Of a stretch of DNA of 64,000 nucleotides, positions 10,506 to 21,540 are shown in pieces. Source of the DNA: Prorocentrum cordatum (taxonomy: Eukaryota; Sar; Dinophyceae; Prorocentrales; Prorocentraceae); assembly GCA_963575745.1 (NCBI GenBank), contig CAUYUJ010021660.1, positions 532,136 through 596,135 of the forward strand, written 5' to 3'. The notes below the pieces were generated by a model. That model worked only from the letters and a program-made list of their open reading frames with translations, had not been told where the DNA came from and ran no database searches. Made by a program: the position numbers and the translations under genes. How positions within the stretch are numbered: the first letter of the stretch is position 1; each line of letters opens with the position of its first letter.

Positions 10506-11480
10506 TTTTTCGTTCTCGCACGTCCAAGACGGCTACACAGGCCCCCCAGCTCACCCCAAGACGCGCCCAGACGCCCCCAGGAGGGCCCCCAAACGGCCCC
10601 ACACGGCCCCGGAACGGCTCCAGAGGCGCCGAGACGGCCCAAGACGCACCCAAGACAGCCATAACGGCCCAAGACGGCCCCACCGCCCCGTCTCCAAGAC
10701 GATTGTAAAGGCCCCCACCGCCCCGTCTCCAAGCCTTTCCGTTTGGGCAGTCTCCAAGACGGTCTTTGGGCCGTCTGCGACGGCTCCAGAAGGCGCCCGA
10801 GACGGCTCAAGAAACACCTAAGACAGCCCCAAGAGCGCCCAATATTGGCCCAAGATGGCCCCAAGACTGTTCCAAGATGGTCCGGAAGGCGCCCAAGACG
10901 GCCCCACATCGCCACAAGACGGCCCAAGACGCACTCAAGATTGCCCAAGAGGGCTCCAAGAGACCCCCAGGAGGACGAAAAGAAGCCCCGCAGCGGCCCC
11001 CAAGAGGCCTTGGTTCTAGCATCGTCTTGGGGGCTTCTTGGACCCTCTGGGAGCCATATCTGCGCCATTTGGGAACGTCTTGGGGCGGTGCGCTCGAAAG
11101 GTCGACTCGTGTCCTCGCACTGGGGCCCGTCTTAGGGAGTTCTGTCTCGCCACCCTCTTGCTGCCTCCTAGGCCGCGCCCATTGGCCCCATTGTCACCAC
11201 ACTACCAGATGAAATTATCATTCGGCCCGGCGAAGAGCAGATAAACTTCTCACGGCTACCCTCCCCGCAGAAGCTATGATGAACTTCCAGATTGTGGCGT
11301 CAGAAACAGTTTCTGTCCACACCATGTCATACCTACATGGGTGTGCTTCCACTGACACCGCCTCCACAACCGCGTTCCTGCCTTCAGGCTTGCTTGCCTG
11401 CATCCCTCGCCCACCTCCCCTGCAGCGGCCACCTCCTCCATCCACGCCGTCTCCTTCAACCTCCCCTTACCCGCGAGGCC
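10506..11480 (+). repeat. Segmental duplication, copy A (filler plus PPR-leader block)
   Basis: Matches copy B (15195-16190). Landmarks GATTGTAAAGGCCCCCACCG at 10701 and 15408, and GTCGACTCGTGTCCTCGCAC at 11101 and 15830, give offsets of 4707 and 4729. The 3' third (11165-11480) is the leader block (GCCCCATTGTCACCA... ATGAACTTCC... CCGCGTTCCTGCCTTCAGG) that precedes PPR repeats at 17.5 kb. Confidence 0.8.
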
Positions 11481-12640
11481 CCGGACGCTCCACTGGAAGC
11501 GCGTGCGAGAAGCCCAGGGCCTCAAGTGCGCAAAATCGCCCCTTTACGGCGACACCACGGGGCCGAATCGCTCAGGCCAGTCCCAGAGGCGCTCCAGAGG
11601 GGTTCCCAGACCGTCCAAGAGCGCTCCAAGACGGCCTCAGTGGGTCCCGAGACGGCCCACGAGGGCCCGAAGCCTTCCGCGGGTGGCTCCACGACGATCC
11701 AAGAGACCGCAAAGATGCCCCCAGAGGGCCCCGAGCGCACGCCAAAGTGGCACAAATCGTCAAATTCCGATAGGAAAACGTATATTTTCAGCATGCCCGC
11801 CTTTGTGTGCTCCTCAGCGGCCCAGGACACGCCAAGAGGCCTCCCAAATCGCCCCAAGAAGACGCCAGCAAGAGGGCTCCAAGACTCAAGAGAGCTCCAA
11901 GACGTTCCAAGGCCTCCCGGACGCCCCATGACAGCCCAAAATGGCCGCAAGACGTCCCAAAACGCTCCCAGAGCAGCCCAAAAAAGCTTGAGAATGGACC
12001 GAACAAGACCCCCACAAAGACCACCAAGCAGGCCCAGAGACGCCCCAAGGCCGTCCAAGGGCTCCGGCAAGGGGCCCAAGACGGCTCAGGAGGGCTCCAA
12101 GACAACTTCGGAGGAGCCCAAGACGGACCAAGCGAGCCCCAACACGGCCCGAAAGAGCCCCCAGGAGTCCTAAACGAACGGGCCCCAAGAGCCGTCCAAG
12201 AGGGCTCACGGAGAGCTCCGAGAAAGCCCAAGAGCCCCAACATGGCCCCAAGGCGGCCCCAGAGGCCGTCCAGACGGCTCGCGGCGGCCAAACATCGTGC
12301 GTTTTCGATGGTTTTTGCCTGATTTTCAGGTTCTCGCGATTCCGAGCCAAGTCTGGCCCAAGACGTCTCCGAACGCTCCAAGGCCGTCCAAGGGGATCCG
12401 GCAAGAGGCCCAAGACGGCTCAGAAGTGCTCCAAGACGGCTCCTGAAGGAGCCCAAGACGGCCCAAGAAAGACCCAAGGCTGCGCTGGTAGGCCCCCAGA
12501 AGCCCTCAGACGGGCCCCAAGAGCCGCCCAAGAAGGCTCACAGAGAGCTCCGAGACGGCCAGGCCCCCAACATGGCCCCTACACGGACGGCCCCAGAGGC
12601 CGTCTAGACAGGCCGCGGCAAACGAAATCATTAATTCAAT
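11481..12640 (+). repeat. PPR relic followed by a filler array
   Basis: GAAGCGCGTGCGAGAAGCCC near 11499 is a relic of the SACEK segment of a PPR unit. From about 11580 the sequence is + oriented filler, with AT-richer cores near 11755-11800 and 12290-12350 (GTTTTCGATGGTTTTTGCC). Confidence 0.6.
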
Positions 12641-12945
12641 CGCTTCGTTCATTCCGCCGGCCCATGTTGCATGATCGCTACTGCTTCGCCGCGGGCCCAG
12701 GGCCATTGTGGCGCCGCCGAGGAGGAGGATGAAGATGAGGATGGGGAAGTGGAGGGGAGGAGGAGGAGGAGGAGAGGATGAGAAGGAGAGGAGGAGGATG
12801 AAGATAAGTAGGAGGAAGAGGAGGAGGAGGAGGAGGAGGAGGAGGAGGAAGGGGAAGGGGAAGGGGAAGGGGCGGAGGAGGAAGCCTCTCGTTGGCATCT
12901 TGTGTTGCTCTTGGGGCCAAACAGGGTCGTCGTCAAGATGATTAT
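12641..12945 (+). repeat. GGA triplet tract
   Basis: Purine-rich GGA/GAA triplets span about 12718-12880, including an AAGGGG sub-repeat at 12848-12872. The flanks are unassigned. Confidence 0.9.
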
Positions 12946-13570
12946 TTGGGAGGCCTCTTGGGGTCTTTTGAGAAGCCGTTCGGGGGCGCCTGGGAGGCAT
13001 TTTTGAACTTCTGGGGCCTCTTTTAGGCCTCCTGGGGGCCTCCTGGGGCCTCTTGGGGGCCTCTTGGCGGCCTCTTGGCGGCCTCTTGGGGGCCTCTTGG
13101 GGGCCTCTTGGGGGCCTCTCGGAGCCTCCTGGGGCCCTCTTGGGGCGGAAGGTTCGAGTTGTCAGTTCGTGGTCCCCCTCTTGGGCCCCTCTTGGGGCCC
13201 TCTTGGGGCCGTCTTGGGCCGTCTTGGGCGCCTCTTGGGCCGTCTCGGGGCCCTCTTGGGGCCCTCTTGGAAGCCTCTTGGCCCGTCTTGGGGCGCTCTT
13301 GGGGGCCTCTTGGGCCGTCTTGGAGCATCGGATGGCCGAAAAGGCGACAAGGCCAAAATCCTTCCAAAACCATCGTAAAATTGATGATTTTGGCCTGTCG
13401 GGCCCTCTTGTGAAGCGTCTTGGAGGCCACTTGGAGGCCTCTTGGGCCGTCTTGGGGTCATCATCGGCGTCTTGGAGCGCTCTTTCGGCGTTACGGGGGC
13501 CTCTTGGACCGTCTGGGGGACCTCTTGGGGCCCTCTTGGACCGATTTGGAACCTTCTGGGGCTCCGAAAA
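12946..13570 (-). repeat. Filler array in inverted orientation
   Basis: Words such as GGCCTCTTGGGGGCCTCTTG and CCGTCTTGGGCC, the reverse complement of the neighbouring arrays. The flip follows the GGA tract. A core near 13330-13400 contains AAATTGATGATTTTGGCC. Confidence 0.8.
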
Positions 13571-14597
13571 AGAGTTCCGGCATCCTTGAACAGGACTTGC
13601 CGGGAGTCTGCCGGGGTACTTTTCATCCGGGGACCCCCAGGGCCCGCCCCGCGCGCGCGAACTAGAAAGATCGTTTACCGGCTACTGGAGATCTTAGCAC
13701 GCCTCTGGCCCGTTGGGCCAGCGAATTTCTTGGTCATTGAAAGATTTCCTCGTTCTCGCCATTTCGATCCATGACCTGCCTAAGATGGCTGCTGGGACTC
13801 CCCCAAAGGCTCCAAGGCCGCCCAAGAGGATCTGGGAAAGGCCCCAAAACCACCCAGGAGGGCTCCAAGACGGCCCAGGAGGCGCCCACGATGGCCCACG
13901 AGCCGCCCAAGACGGCCCGACGACAGCCCGAGAGGAGCCCAAGACGACCCAAAAGTGAGGTGCCCAAGACGGCACCAAGTCACCCTCAAGACCCCATACG
14001 AGGCCCGAGGATACTTCCGGGCGGCCCCCACGAGAGCCCAAGAGGCTTCTAAACTGCTCCCAGAGAAGTAATGCGGACGATAGTTTTCAACGTTCTGGGG
14101 GCCTTGCATGCTTCTGTTCGGCGGGGCGTAGTCGTAGTACCCGCGAGTTCCCAACGAAGATCGAAAGGATGATGGCTTCAAGCCAGGACGAGGCTAGCTG
14201 GCCAGAGTCCACGGGCGAGTCCTAGAAACCTCAGAACGGCCCAAGACCTTCTTGTTGGAAGCTCCCCACTCCGCGGGAACTCTGGCTGACTGAGCCTTCA
14301 GCGGGTACCACGACGACAGCAGCCTCTCCGCTGGGCGTTCGTTGGTCGCCCTTCTTCCGCACCGCGCATAGGGGGGCCAGGAGGACAGGGAAAGGCTGGT
14401 TGAAAGGCAGGATGCTTCTCGGTCGCCATCGAAGGCGTTCTGCAAGCCCATTGGGGGTCATTGAAAAGCAGCCTGCCTCCTACGAAGCCTTCCTTCCTTC
14501 CTTCCCCTGTGCCCGTTTGTGCGCAGCCCACATGCCCGACATCGGGACGTCGCGAACGAGCGAAAGAATAGGACGCACATGCTGAACGCGGAACACG
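13571..14597. other. Short filler block and unassigned sequence
   Basis: 13780-14050 is + oriented filler. TTTTCAACGTTCTGGGGGCC at 14082 repeats a word also found near 2933. The remainder (14060-14597) holds short frames on both strands without recognisable domains. Confidence 0.4.
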
Positions 14598-14860
14598 CTA
14601 GTTGATGTGGACGAATTCCACGGGTTCGCCCTCGTCAGCTACAACGCTGGGATCAGCGCGTGCGAGAAGGGCGAGCAGTGGCAGTGGGCGCTGGCGCTGC
14701 TGAGCGAGATGTGGGAGGCGAAGCTGGAGCCCAACGTCATCAGCTACAACGCTGGGATCAGCGCGTGCGAGAAGGGCGAGTCGTGGCAGCGGGCGCTGGC
14801 GCTGCTGAGCGAGATGCGGGAGGCGAAGCTGGAGACCGACGTCATCTCTACTCTATGGCG
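14598..14860 (+). CDS. PPR-repeat exon (fragment)
   Basis: It encodes DVDEFHGFALVSYNAGISAC, then two complete 35-residue PPR units: a GEQWQWALALLSEMWEAKLE unit and a GESWQRALALLSEMREAKLE unit. It breaks in the third unit at GACGTCATCTCTACTCTATG. The leader parallels that at 4851 (VDxxHG/RGxALVSY). The two DNA units are about 105 bp each and nearly identical, a sign of recent duplication. Past 14860 the sequence becomes the module ISACQTGKTAH..., which is repeated at 16300. No start codon, targeting peptide or stop can be assigned, so this is an exon or fragment rather than a whole gene. The function (organellar RNA binding) is inferred from the family. Confidence 0.55.
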
Positions 14861-15194
14861 GACATCAGCGCGTGCCAGACAGGCAAAACAGCGCATGTGG
14901 GCCATTTTTCTACACCCCTCATGCAGATCCTGGCCCCCGAGCGTCACAAATCGAGCCCTCCGCCCAAAGACGCGCCGAAGTGGCCATAAGAGGCCCCAAG
15001 GAGCGCCCAAGAGGCCTTCAAGAGCCTCCCACAGTCCTCCAAAGCATGTCCAGACGGCCTCAGAGCACCCTTGGGAGCCCCAAGACAGCCCCATAGGCCC
15101 CCAAGGCAGGCCAGGAGGCCCCCAAGACGGCCCAGGAGGGCCTCCAGGAGGCCCAAATCGTCAGTCCCGACGAGGAGCGTACATTTTCAATATA
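14861..15194 (+). repeat. CQTGK module and filler
   Basis: The module GACATCAGCGCGTGCCAGAC through CTGGCCCCCGAGCGTCACAA recurs near 16295 and partly at 16470-16530. It is followed by + filler, including a shared block around 15060-15180 also seen at 5130 and 9210. Confidence 0.65.
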
Positions 15195-16290
15195 TCTTTC
15201 TTGTTCGTCCTCGCATGTCCAAGACGGCCATACAGGTCCCCAAGCTCGCCCCAAGACGCGCCCAGACGCCCCCCGAGGGTACCCAAACGGCCCCACACGG
15301 CCCCGGAACGGCTCCAGATGCGCCCGAGACGGCCCAAGACGCACCCAAGACAGCCCCAAGAGCAGTTAATAATGCCCAAGACGGCCCCACCGCCCCGTCT
15401 CCAAGACGATTGTAGAGGCCCCCACCGCCCCGTCTCCAAGCCTTTCCGTTTGGACAGTCTCCAAGACGGTCTCTGGGCCGTCCGCGACGGCTCTAGAGGC
15501 GCCCGAGACGGCTCAAGAAACACCAAAGACAGCCCAAAGAGCGCCCAATATTCGCCCAAGATGGCTCCAAGATTGTCCCAAGATGCCGAGAGGCGCCCAA
15601 GACGGCCCCACATCGCCCCCAGACGGCCCAAGACGCACTCAAGATTGCCCAAGAGGGCTCCAAGAGACCCCCAGGAGGACGAAAAGAAGCCCCCAAGCGG
15701 CCCCCAAGAGGCCTTGGATGCTTCTCTCTTGGGGAGCGTCGAACTTCAGTATCGTCTTGGGGCTTCGTGGACCCTCTGCGAGCCATCTCTGCGCCATTTG
15801 GGAACGTCTTGGGGCGGTGCGCTCGAAAGGTCGACTCGTGTCCTCGCACTGGGGCCCGTCTTAGGGAGTTCCGTCTCGCCGCCCTCTTGCGGGCTTCCTG
15901 GGCCACGCCCAGTGGCCCCATTGTCACCAGACTACCAGATACAATTATCATTCGGCCCCAGCGAAGAACAGATAACTTCTCGCGGCTACCCTCCCCGCAG
16001 AAACTATGATGAACACAGACTGCGGCGTCAGAAACAGCTTCTGTCCACACCGCGTCATGCCTACATGGGTGCGTTTCCACTGACACCGCCTCCACCACCG
16101 CGTTCCTGCCTTCAGGCCTGCTTGCCTGCATCCCTCGCTCACCTCCAGCCAGCGGCCACCTCCTCCATCCACGCCGTCCCCTCCAACCTCCCCTTACTCG
16201 CGAGTCCCCAGAGACGCTCCACTCCACGTCCAAGCCATGGCGGGCAAATTCCGCAGCCTGAAGGCCGCGGGTCAGCCCTAGTCTCTTCTC
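15195..16290 (+). repeat. Segmental duplication, copy B
   Basis: The counterpart of 10506-11480 at offset about 4.7 kb. Bases 15915-16200 repeat again at 17115-17400 at an offset of 1200. The 3' end CGCGGGTCAGCCCTAGTC joins a degenerate PPR start (TCTTCTCTATGCAGACATC) rather than an intact one. Confidence 0.8.
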
Positions 16291-17104
16291 TATGCAGACA
16301 TCAGCGCGTGCCAGACAGGCAAAACAGCACATGTGCATGAATGCGCCCCCATGGAGGGCCATTTGTCGACACCCCTCACGCAGATCCTGGCCCCCGAGCG
16401 TCACAAAGCGCGTCCCCAGACGGCCCGGGGAGCCCCAGCGCATGTGGATAAATGCGCCCCCTTGAAGGCCATTTTTCGACACCCCTCACGCAGATCCTGG
16501 CCCCCGAGCGTCACACATCGAGCCCTCCGCCCAAAGACGCGCCGAAGTGGCCATAAGAGGCCCCAAGGCACGCCTAAGAGGCCCCCTAGAGGCCCCCAAC
16601 AAGGCCCAAGAGGCCTCCAAGGGCCTCCCACAGTCCTCCGAAACATGCCCCCAGATGCCAAAATCCTGTATTGCTCAATGGTTGTTGAACAAGTTTTTCC
16701 TTCTCGCCTTCTCGGTTAGCCGACGCTCCAAGACGGCCGAAGAGACCCACAAGACCGTCCCAGGACGGCCCAACAGGCCCCCAAGCACGCCCCCAGACGG
16801 CCCAGGGAGCCCCAAGATGGCCCAAGAGGCGCCCAAGACGGCCCGAGAGGACCCCAAGCCAGGCCCACGAGGTGGCCAAAGAACGGGGAAAAACCCTGAC
16901 ACTCCGAGCCCTGGGCCCCCTATACGCCCACACAAGGCCCCAAGAGCCCCCCAAAAAAACGCCAAGAGGTCCCCAGAGGCCCCCAAGAAGCCCAAAGCAA
17001 GCCCCACGAGGCCCCAAGACGGCCCCCAAGAGGCCCCAAAGCTGCCTCCAAGAGGGACCCCAGAGCCTCTGAGCCATTACCCAGGCACAGACACGGTGAC
17101 GGAT
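16291..17104 (+). repeat. CQTGK modules and filler; 16695-17095 duplicates 310-700
   Basis: Two partial copies of the module with GATCCTGGCCCCCGAGCGTC (near 16384 and 16494) precede + filler. CCGACGCTCCAAGACGGCCG at 16720 matches 335 (offset 16385). Confidence 0.7.
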
Positions 17105-17480
17105 TTCCTAAACCGCGCCCTCTGGCCCCATTGTCACCAGACTACCAGATACAATTATCATTCGGCCCCAGCGAAGAACAGATAACTTCTCGCGGCTACC
17201 CTCCCCGCAGAAACTATGATGAACACAGACTGCGGCGTCAGAAACAGCTTCTGTCCACACCGCGTCATGCCTACATGGGTGTGCTTCCACTGGCACCGCC
17301 TCCACCACCGCGTTCCTGCCTTCAGGCCTGCTTGCATGCATCCCTCGCTCGCCTCCACCTCCAGCCAGCGGCCACCTCCTGATTCCACGCCGTCCCCTCC
17401 ACCCTCCCCTTACCCGCGAGGCCCCAGAGACGCTCCACGTCCACATCCACGCCATGGCGGGCAGATTCCGCGGCTGGAAG
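17105..17480 (+). repeat. PPR-leader block, copy C
   Basis: The third copy of the leader block (also at 11165-11480 and 15915-16290). It directly precedes an intact PPR run, so it is the best candidate for the ancestral arrangement. It contains a possible but unproven start context at ATGGCGGGCAGATTCCG (17454), out of phase with the PPR frame. Confidence 0.6.
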
Positions 17481-18115
17481 GCCGCGCGTCAGCCCTAGTC
17501 AGCTACAGTGCTGGGATCAGCGCGTGCGAGAAGGGCGAGCAGTGGCAGCGGGCCCTGGCGCTGTTGACCGAGATGCGGGATGCGAAGCTGGAGCCCGACA
17601 TCATCAGCTACAATGCTGGGATCAGCGCGTGCGAGCAGTGGCAGCGGGCCCTGGTGCTTCTGAGCGAGATGTGGGAGGCGAAGCTGGAGCGCAACGCAAT
17701 CAGCTACAATGCTGGGATCAGCGCGTGCGAGAAGGGTGGGCAGTGGCAGCGGGCGCTGGCGCTGCTGAACGAGATGCGGGAGGCGAAGCTGAAGCCCAAT
17801 GCCATCAGCTATAATGTTGGGATCAGCGCGTGCGAGAAGGGCGAGCAGTGGCAGTGGGCGCTGGCGCTGTTGAGCGAGATGAAAGAGGTGAAGCTGGAGC
17901 CCGACGTTATCAGCTACAGCGCTGGAGTCCACGCGTGCGAGAAGGGTGGGCAGTGGCAACAGGCTCTGAGCATTCTCAGAACCATGCGTCTGAGAAAGTT
18001 GGACGTTGGATTCACGGCCTACGGAACTACAGCCAGCATGTGCGAGCAACGCGGGCACTGGAGCCAAGTGTTGTTTTTATTGCGGGAGGTGCGTGACCTA
18101 GTTACAGGGGAATGA
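17481..18115 (+). CDS. PPR-repeat protein, C-terminal part
   Basis: This is the longest PPR run in the window. From VSYSAGISACEKG (17498) six consecutive units follow, about 35 residues each, ending at TGA 18113-18115. The units have the ISYNAGISACEKG start and the ALALLxEMxEAKLEP tail typical of P-class repeats. Unit 2 lacks three residues (ISACEQWQRAL). Unit 6 is diverged (FTAYGTTASMCEQRGHWSQV), as expected at a real C-terminus, which argues that this stop is genuine. PPR proteins bind organellar RNA through paired residues of successive repeats. Six units are few for a functional protein, so upstream exons are expected. The leader block at 17105 precedes it, and a second decaying run follows at 18156. 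Confidence 0.65.
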
Positions 18116-18155
18116 TACAACACATGGCGTGTTCGATACATGTCCCTAGGTTTAG

Positions 18156-18477
18156 TTGCATCGCTGGGACCAGCTCGTGGGAGATGGGCGAGCAATGGCC
18201 GACGGCTGTGGCGCTGTAGAGCGAGGTGTGGGAGGCGAAGCAGCTGGAGCCCGAAGCCATCACCCACAGCGCTGGGAGCAACGCGTGCGAGAAGGGCGAG
18301 CAGTGGCAGCGGGCCCTGGCGTTGCTGAGGGAGATGGGGGAGGCGAAGCTGGAGCCCAACGTCATCAGCTTCAATGATGGGATCAGCGTATGCGAGAAGG
18401 GCGAGCAGTGGCAGCGGGCCCTGGTGCTGCTGAGCGCGATGCGGGAGTCGAAGCTGGAGCGCAACGCAATCTATATC
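18156..18477 (+). pseudogene. Decayed PPR run downstream of the previous one
   Basis: Three units in one phase. The first has an in-frame TAG after the GEQWPTAVAL segment and an inserted codon (EAKQLEPEA). The other two (NACEKGEQWQRALALLREM and SVCEKGEQWQRALVLL) are intact. The frame then leaves PPR sequence at about 18470 and enters filler. No start codon lies ahead of the stop. Confidence 0.6.
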
Positions 18478-19299
18478 CGAATGCCGGGGCAGCCGCGTGT
18501 CAGAATGGCGGGGGACACAGTGGGGCAAAACCGCCCTCGGGCTGGCTCCAGGCCGCCCCGGGCCGCCCAGAGAAGTTCGAAGACACGCCAAGACAGCCCC
18601 AAGAGGCCCAAGCCGGCCCGACAGGTCTCCAAGGTGCTCCGTGAGACCTCCCGGATGGGCCCCAGACGCTCAAGATTGGCCCAAGCCGGCCCAAGAGGTC
18701 TTCAAGGTGTTCGGAGAGACCTCCCGGCAAGCTTCCCCAGAGGGCCCCGAGCAGGACAAAACATTGATTGTCATTCCGTTGTGCATGGTTTTTGCGGTGC
18801 TCACCTTCTCGGCTTCCAGGCGATCCACGACCGCCCAAGACGTTCCCAAGACGGCTCCCAGACGGCCGTAAAGGGACCCAAAGGGAGCCCCAAGACAGGC
18901 CCAGAGGGCCCCAAGTCGGTTCAACAGGCCCCCAGATGTGCCACAGCCGCTCGAGAATGGCCCAACATTGGCCCAAGCTGGCCCGACAGATCTCCAAGGT
19001 TCTCCAAGAGACCTCCCCAGAAGCTTCCCCACAGGGCCCCGAGCAAGACAAATCCTAGATTTTCATTGTTTTTTGCACGGTGTTTGCCGTGCTCGCTTGG
19101 TCGGCTTTCACACGATCCACCGCCGCCCAAGGCGTTCCCAAGACGGCTCCAAGACGGCCGACGACCCCACATGGCCCCATGACGGCCCCAAAGGCGGCCA
19201 AGACGACTCCAGACGGCCCCAACACAGCCCCACAGGCACCCAATCCTGCCCCAGACAGAGCCCAGACGGCCCGAGAGGCAAAATTGTTAAATCAGTTGT
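18478..19299 (+). repeat. Filler array with recurring AT-richer cores
   Basis: Cores near 18765 and 19060 (AAAACATTGATTGTCATTCC; TTTTCATTGTTTTTTGCACG) are each followed by CTTCCAGGCGATCCACGACC-like entry sequence and + filler. Confidence 0.7.
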
Positions 19300-20340
19300 T
19301 TCAATGTGTTTTTTTACAGTCTCTCTTTGTCGGCTTCCCGACGCTCGAAGACCGCCCAAGAGGCCCCCAAGACCGCTCCAAGACGACGGACGAGGCCTCC
19401 CAGACAGCCTAAGAGGGCCCCAAGACGGCCCACGAGCACCCCCAAAACGACCCATGACGGCCCGAAGAGGGCCCCACCAGGGGGGCCCCGAACTGACCTT
19501 TCGCACCCTCCGCTCCAGGATGATCCCAGACACCGCCAGCTGGCCCCCAAGAGGCCCCCCAGACGCCCCCGAAGGCGCCATAGTGCCAGAAGACAGCCCA
19601 GGATGGCCCAAAGAGGCCCTCAAGACGGGCCCCGTGAGGCGAAAATAATGAGTTTCCCGCGTGTTTTTGAAGGGTTTCAGAGGTTTCGCCTTTTCGGAGC
19701 CTTGACGCTCCAAGCTGGCCCCAGGGCCCCCGAGATCGCGCCACGATGGCCCAAGAGGCCCCCGAGAGAGCTCCCAGACACCCCAAGAGGGCCCCAAGAC
19801 GGCCCAAGCCGGCCCCAGGAGTGCCTCACGAGGTGAAACTCCAACTGGCATTTCGCGCCCTCCGCTCCAGGATGATCCCAGAAACCGCCAGTTGCCCTCC
19901 AAGAATCCCCCCCGACGCCCTAGAAGGCCCCACAGTGCAGGAAGACGGCCCAAGAGGGCTCCAAGAGGCCCCCAAGAAGGGCTCCGAGACTCTAAAATGA
20001 CAGTTTTTCTTTGAATGTTTGAAGGGTTTCAGCGTTTTCGTTTTTTCTGAGTCTCCACGCTCCCAGCCGGCCCCAGGGCCCCCAAGAGAGCTCCCAGACG
20101 GCCCAAGAGGGCCCCAAGACGGCCCACGAGCCCCCCAAGACGGCCCAAGACGGTCCCAAGAGGACCACACGAGGGGGAACTCGAACTGACATCTCGCGCC
20201 CTCCGCTCCATGATGATCCCAGACATCGCCAGCTGGCCCCCAGGAGGCCCCCCAGACGCCCCAGAAGGGCCCCGAAGAGGCCCACATCAGGCCCCCAGAG
20301 ACCCTCGAGAGGCCAGAAGACACCCCCGAAGCAGCCTCCC
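19300..20340 (+). repeat. Tandem repeat of about 345 bp, three copies
   Basis: TGATCCCAGACACCGCCAGC-like landmarks at 19521, 19873 and 20214 are 352 and 341 bp apart. Each unit holds a core (TTTTTGAAGGGTTTCAGAGG type), a CGCGCCCTCCGCTCCA segment and filler. Confidence 0.8.
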
Positions 20341-20694
20341 AGAGGCTTCCGAGGATACCTCGGAGAGCTCGGGAATCGCGCCTGCCACCCAGGAAAATAA
20401 GGCGCCGGTGCGCCTCTTATGTTCTTCCCTCCTTTGCAAAGGCTCCAGACTGAGGTCGGGATCAAGCAGCAAGAAGCGACATAATTAAGCGACAATAACC
20501 GAAGAACGACAGAACGATAAGCCGCGAGTGGCAACACGCAGCACTCAGCAACAGCAAGCGGATGTAAAAGGCACTGGGCAGAAGCAAGCACGCTTGCCCA
20601 GACACCGCTCGCCACCTCGAGTAGATGTCGTGGACGTAGTCCGCGGGTCAGCCCTAGTCTCTTCCACAATGCAACGATCTTTGCGTGCCAGAAG
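20341..20694 (+). other. Unassigned stretch ending in a PPR relic
   Basis: 20400-20620 is of ordinary composition with no recognised domain. 20626-20694 is a leader relic (GTCGTGGACGTAGTCCGCGG, GTCAGCCCTAGTC) ending TTGCGTGCCAGAAG before GTCCTCTGTCTT. Confidence 0.5.
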
Positions 20695-21540
20695 GTCCTC
20701 TGTCTTGAAAGACTGGCCGGGCCCTCCGGGCCGCCCTGCGAGCCCCCGGGCCGCTCCGAGACGGCTCAGAGACGCCCGCGAGGGCGCCCGGACAGACCAA
20801 GAGGGACCCAACCGAGCCCCAGGTCGGCCCCAGAGGCCTCCAAGGCAGGTCAGGAGGCGCCCGAGGTGGCCAAGGAGGACCCCCAGGAGGGACCCAAGAG
20901 GCAAAAACTGCCCCATTCCCTTTCGGAAAACGTACATTTTGGAATGCTCGCTCTTTTCGTCTTCACCGCGTCCAAGACGGCTTCACAGGCCCCCAGCTGG
21001 CCCCAAGATGCCCCCAGAGCATTCCAGGAGGGCCCCCAAACGGCCCGAGGCGGCCCCGGGACAGCTCCCGAGGCGCCCCAGACGGCCCAAGACGCACCCA
21101 AGACAGCCCCAAGAGCAGTTTATAATAGCCCACGGGACGGCTCCGAGAGGCTCCAGGGGGCGCCAAGTTGGGAGCCCCAAGACAGCCCCAGGGGCTCCCA
21201 AGGCAGGCCAGGAGGCTCCCAAGATGGCCCAGGAGGGCCTCCAGGAGAGCCCCAAGAGTCCAAAATCGTCACATTCCCGACGGGAAACCCACATGTTCCT
21301 TATATCTTCTATACAGGCCCCCCCAGCTCGCCCCAAGACGCGCCCAGAGGCCCCCAGGAGGGCACACAAAAGGCCCCACACGGCCCCGGAACGGCTCCAG
21401 AGGCACCCGAGACGGCCCAAGACGCACCCAAGACAGCTTCAGAGCACCCCTGGGAGCCCCAGGACAGCCTCAGAGGCCTCCAAGGCCAGGAGGCTCCCAA
21501 GATGGCTTAGAAGGGCCTCCAGGAGAGCCCCAAGAGGCCG
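20695..21540 (+). repeat. Filler array, + orientation
   Basis: It starts GTCCTCTGTCTTGAAAG at the PPR junction. Its first 140 bp are close to 729-870. The rest is CCAAGACGGCC words with short cores near 20910 and 21270. Confidence 0.75.

Noticed and set aside
17495-18591. Minus-strand frames opposite the PPR run (LLALLARADPS-type repeats)
   Set aside because: They mirror the 105-bp PPR repeat. The + strand shows the recognised PPR consensus and a diverged final unit with a stop.
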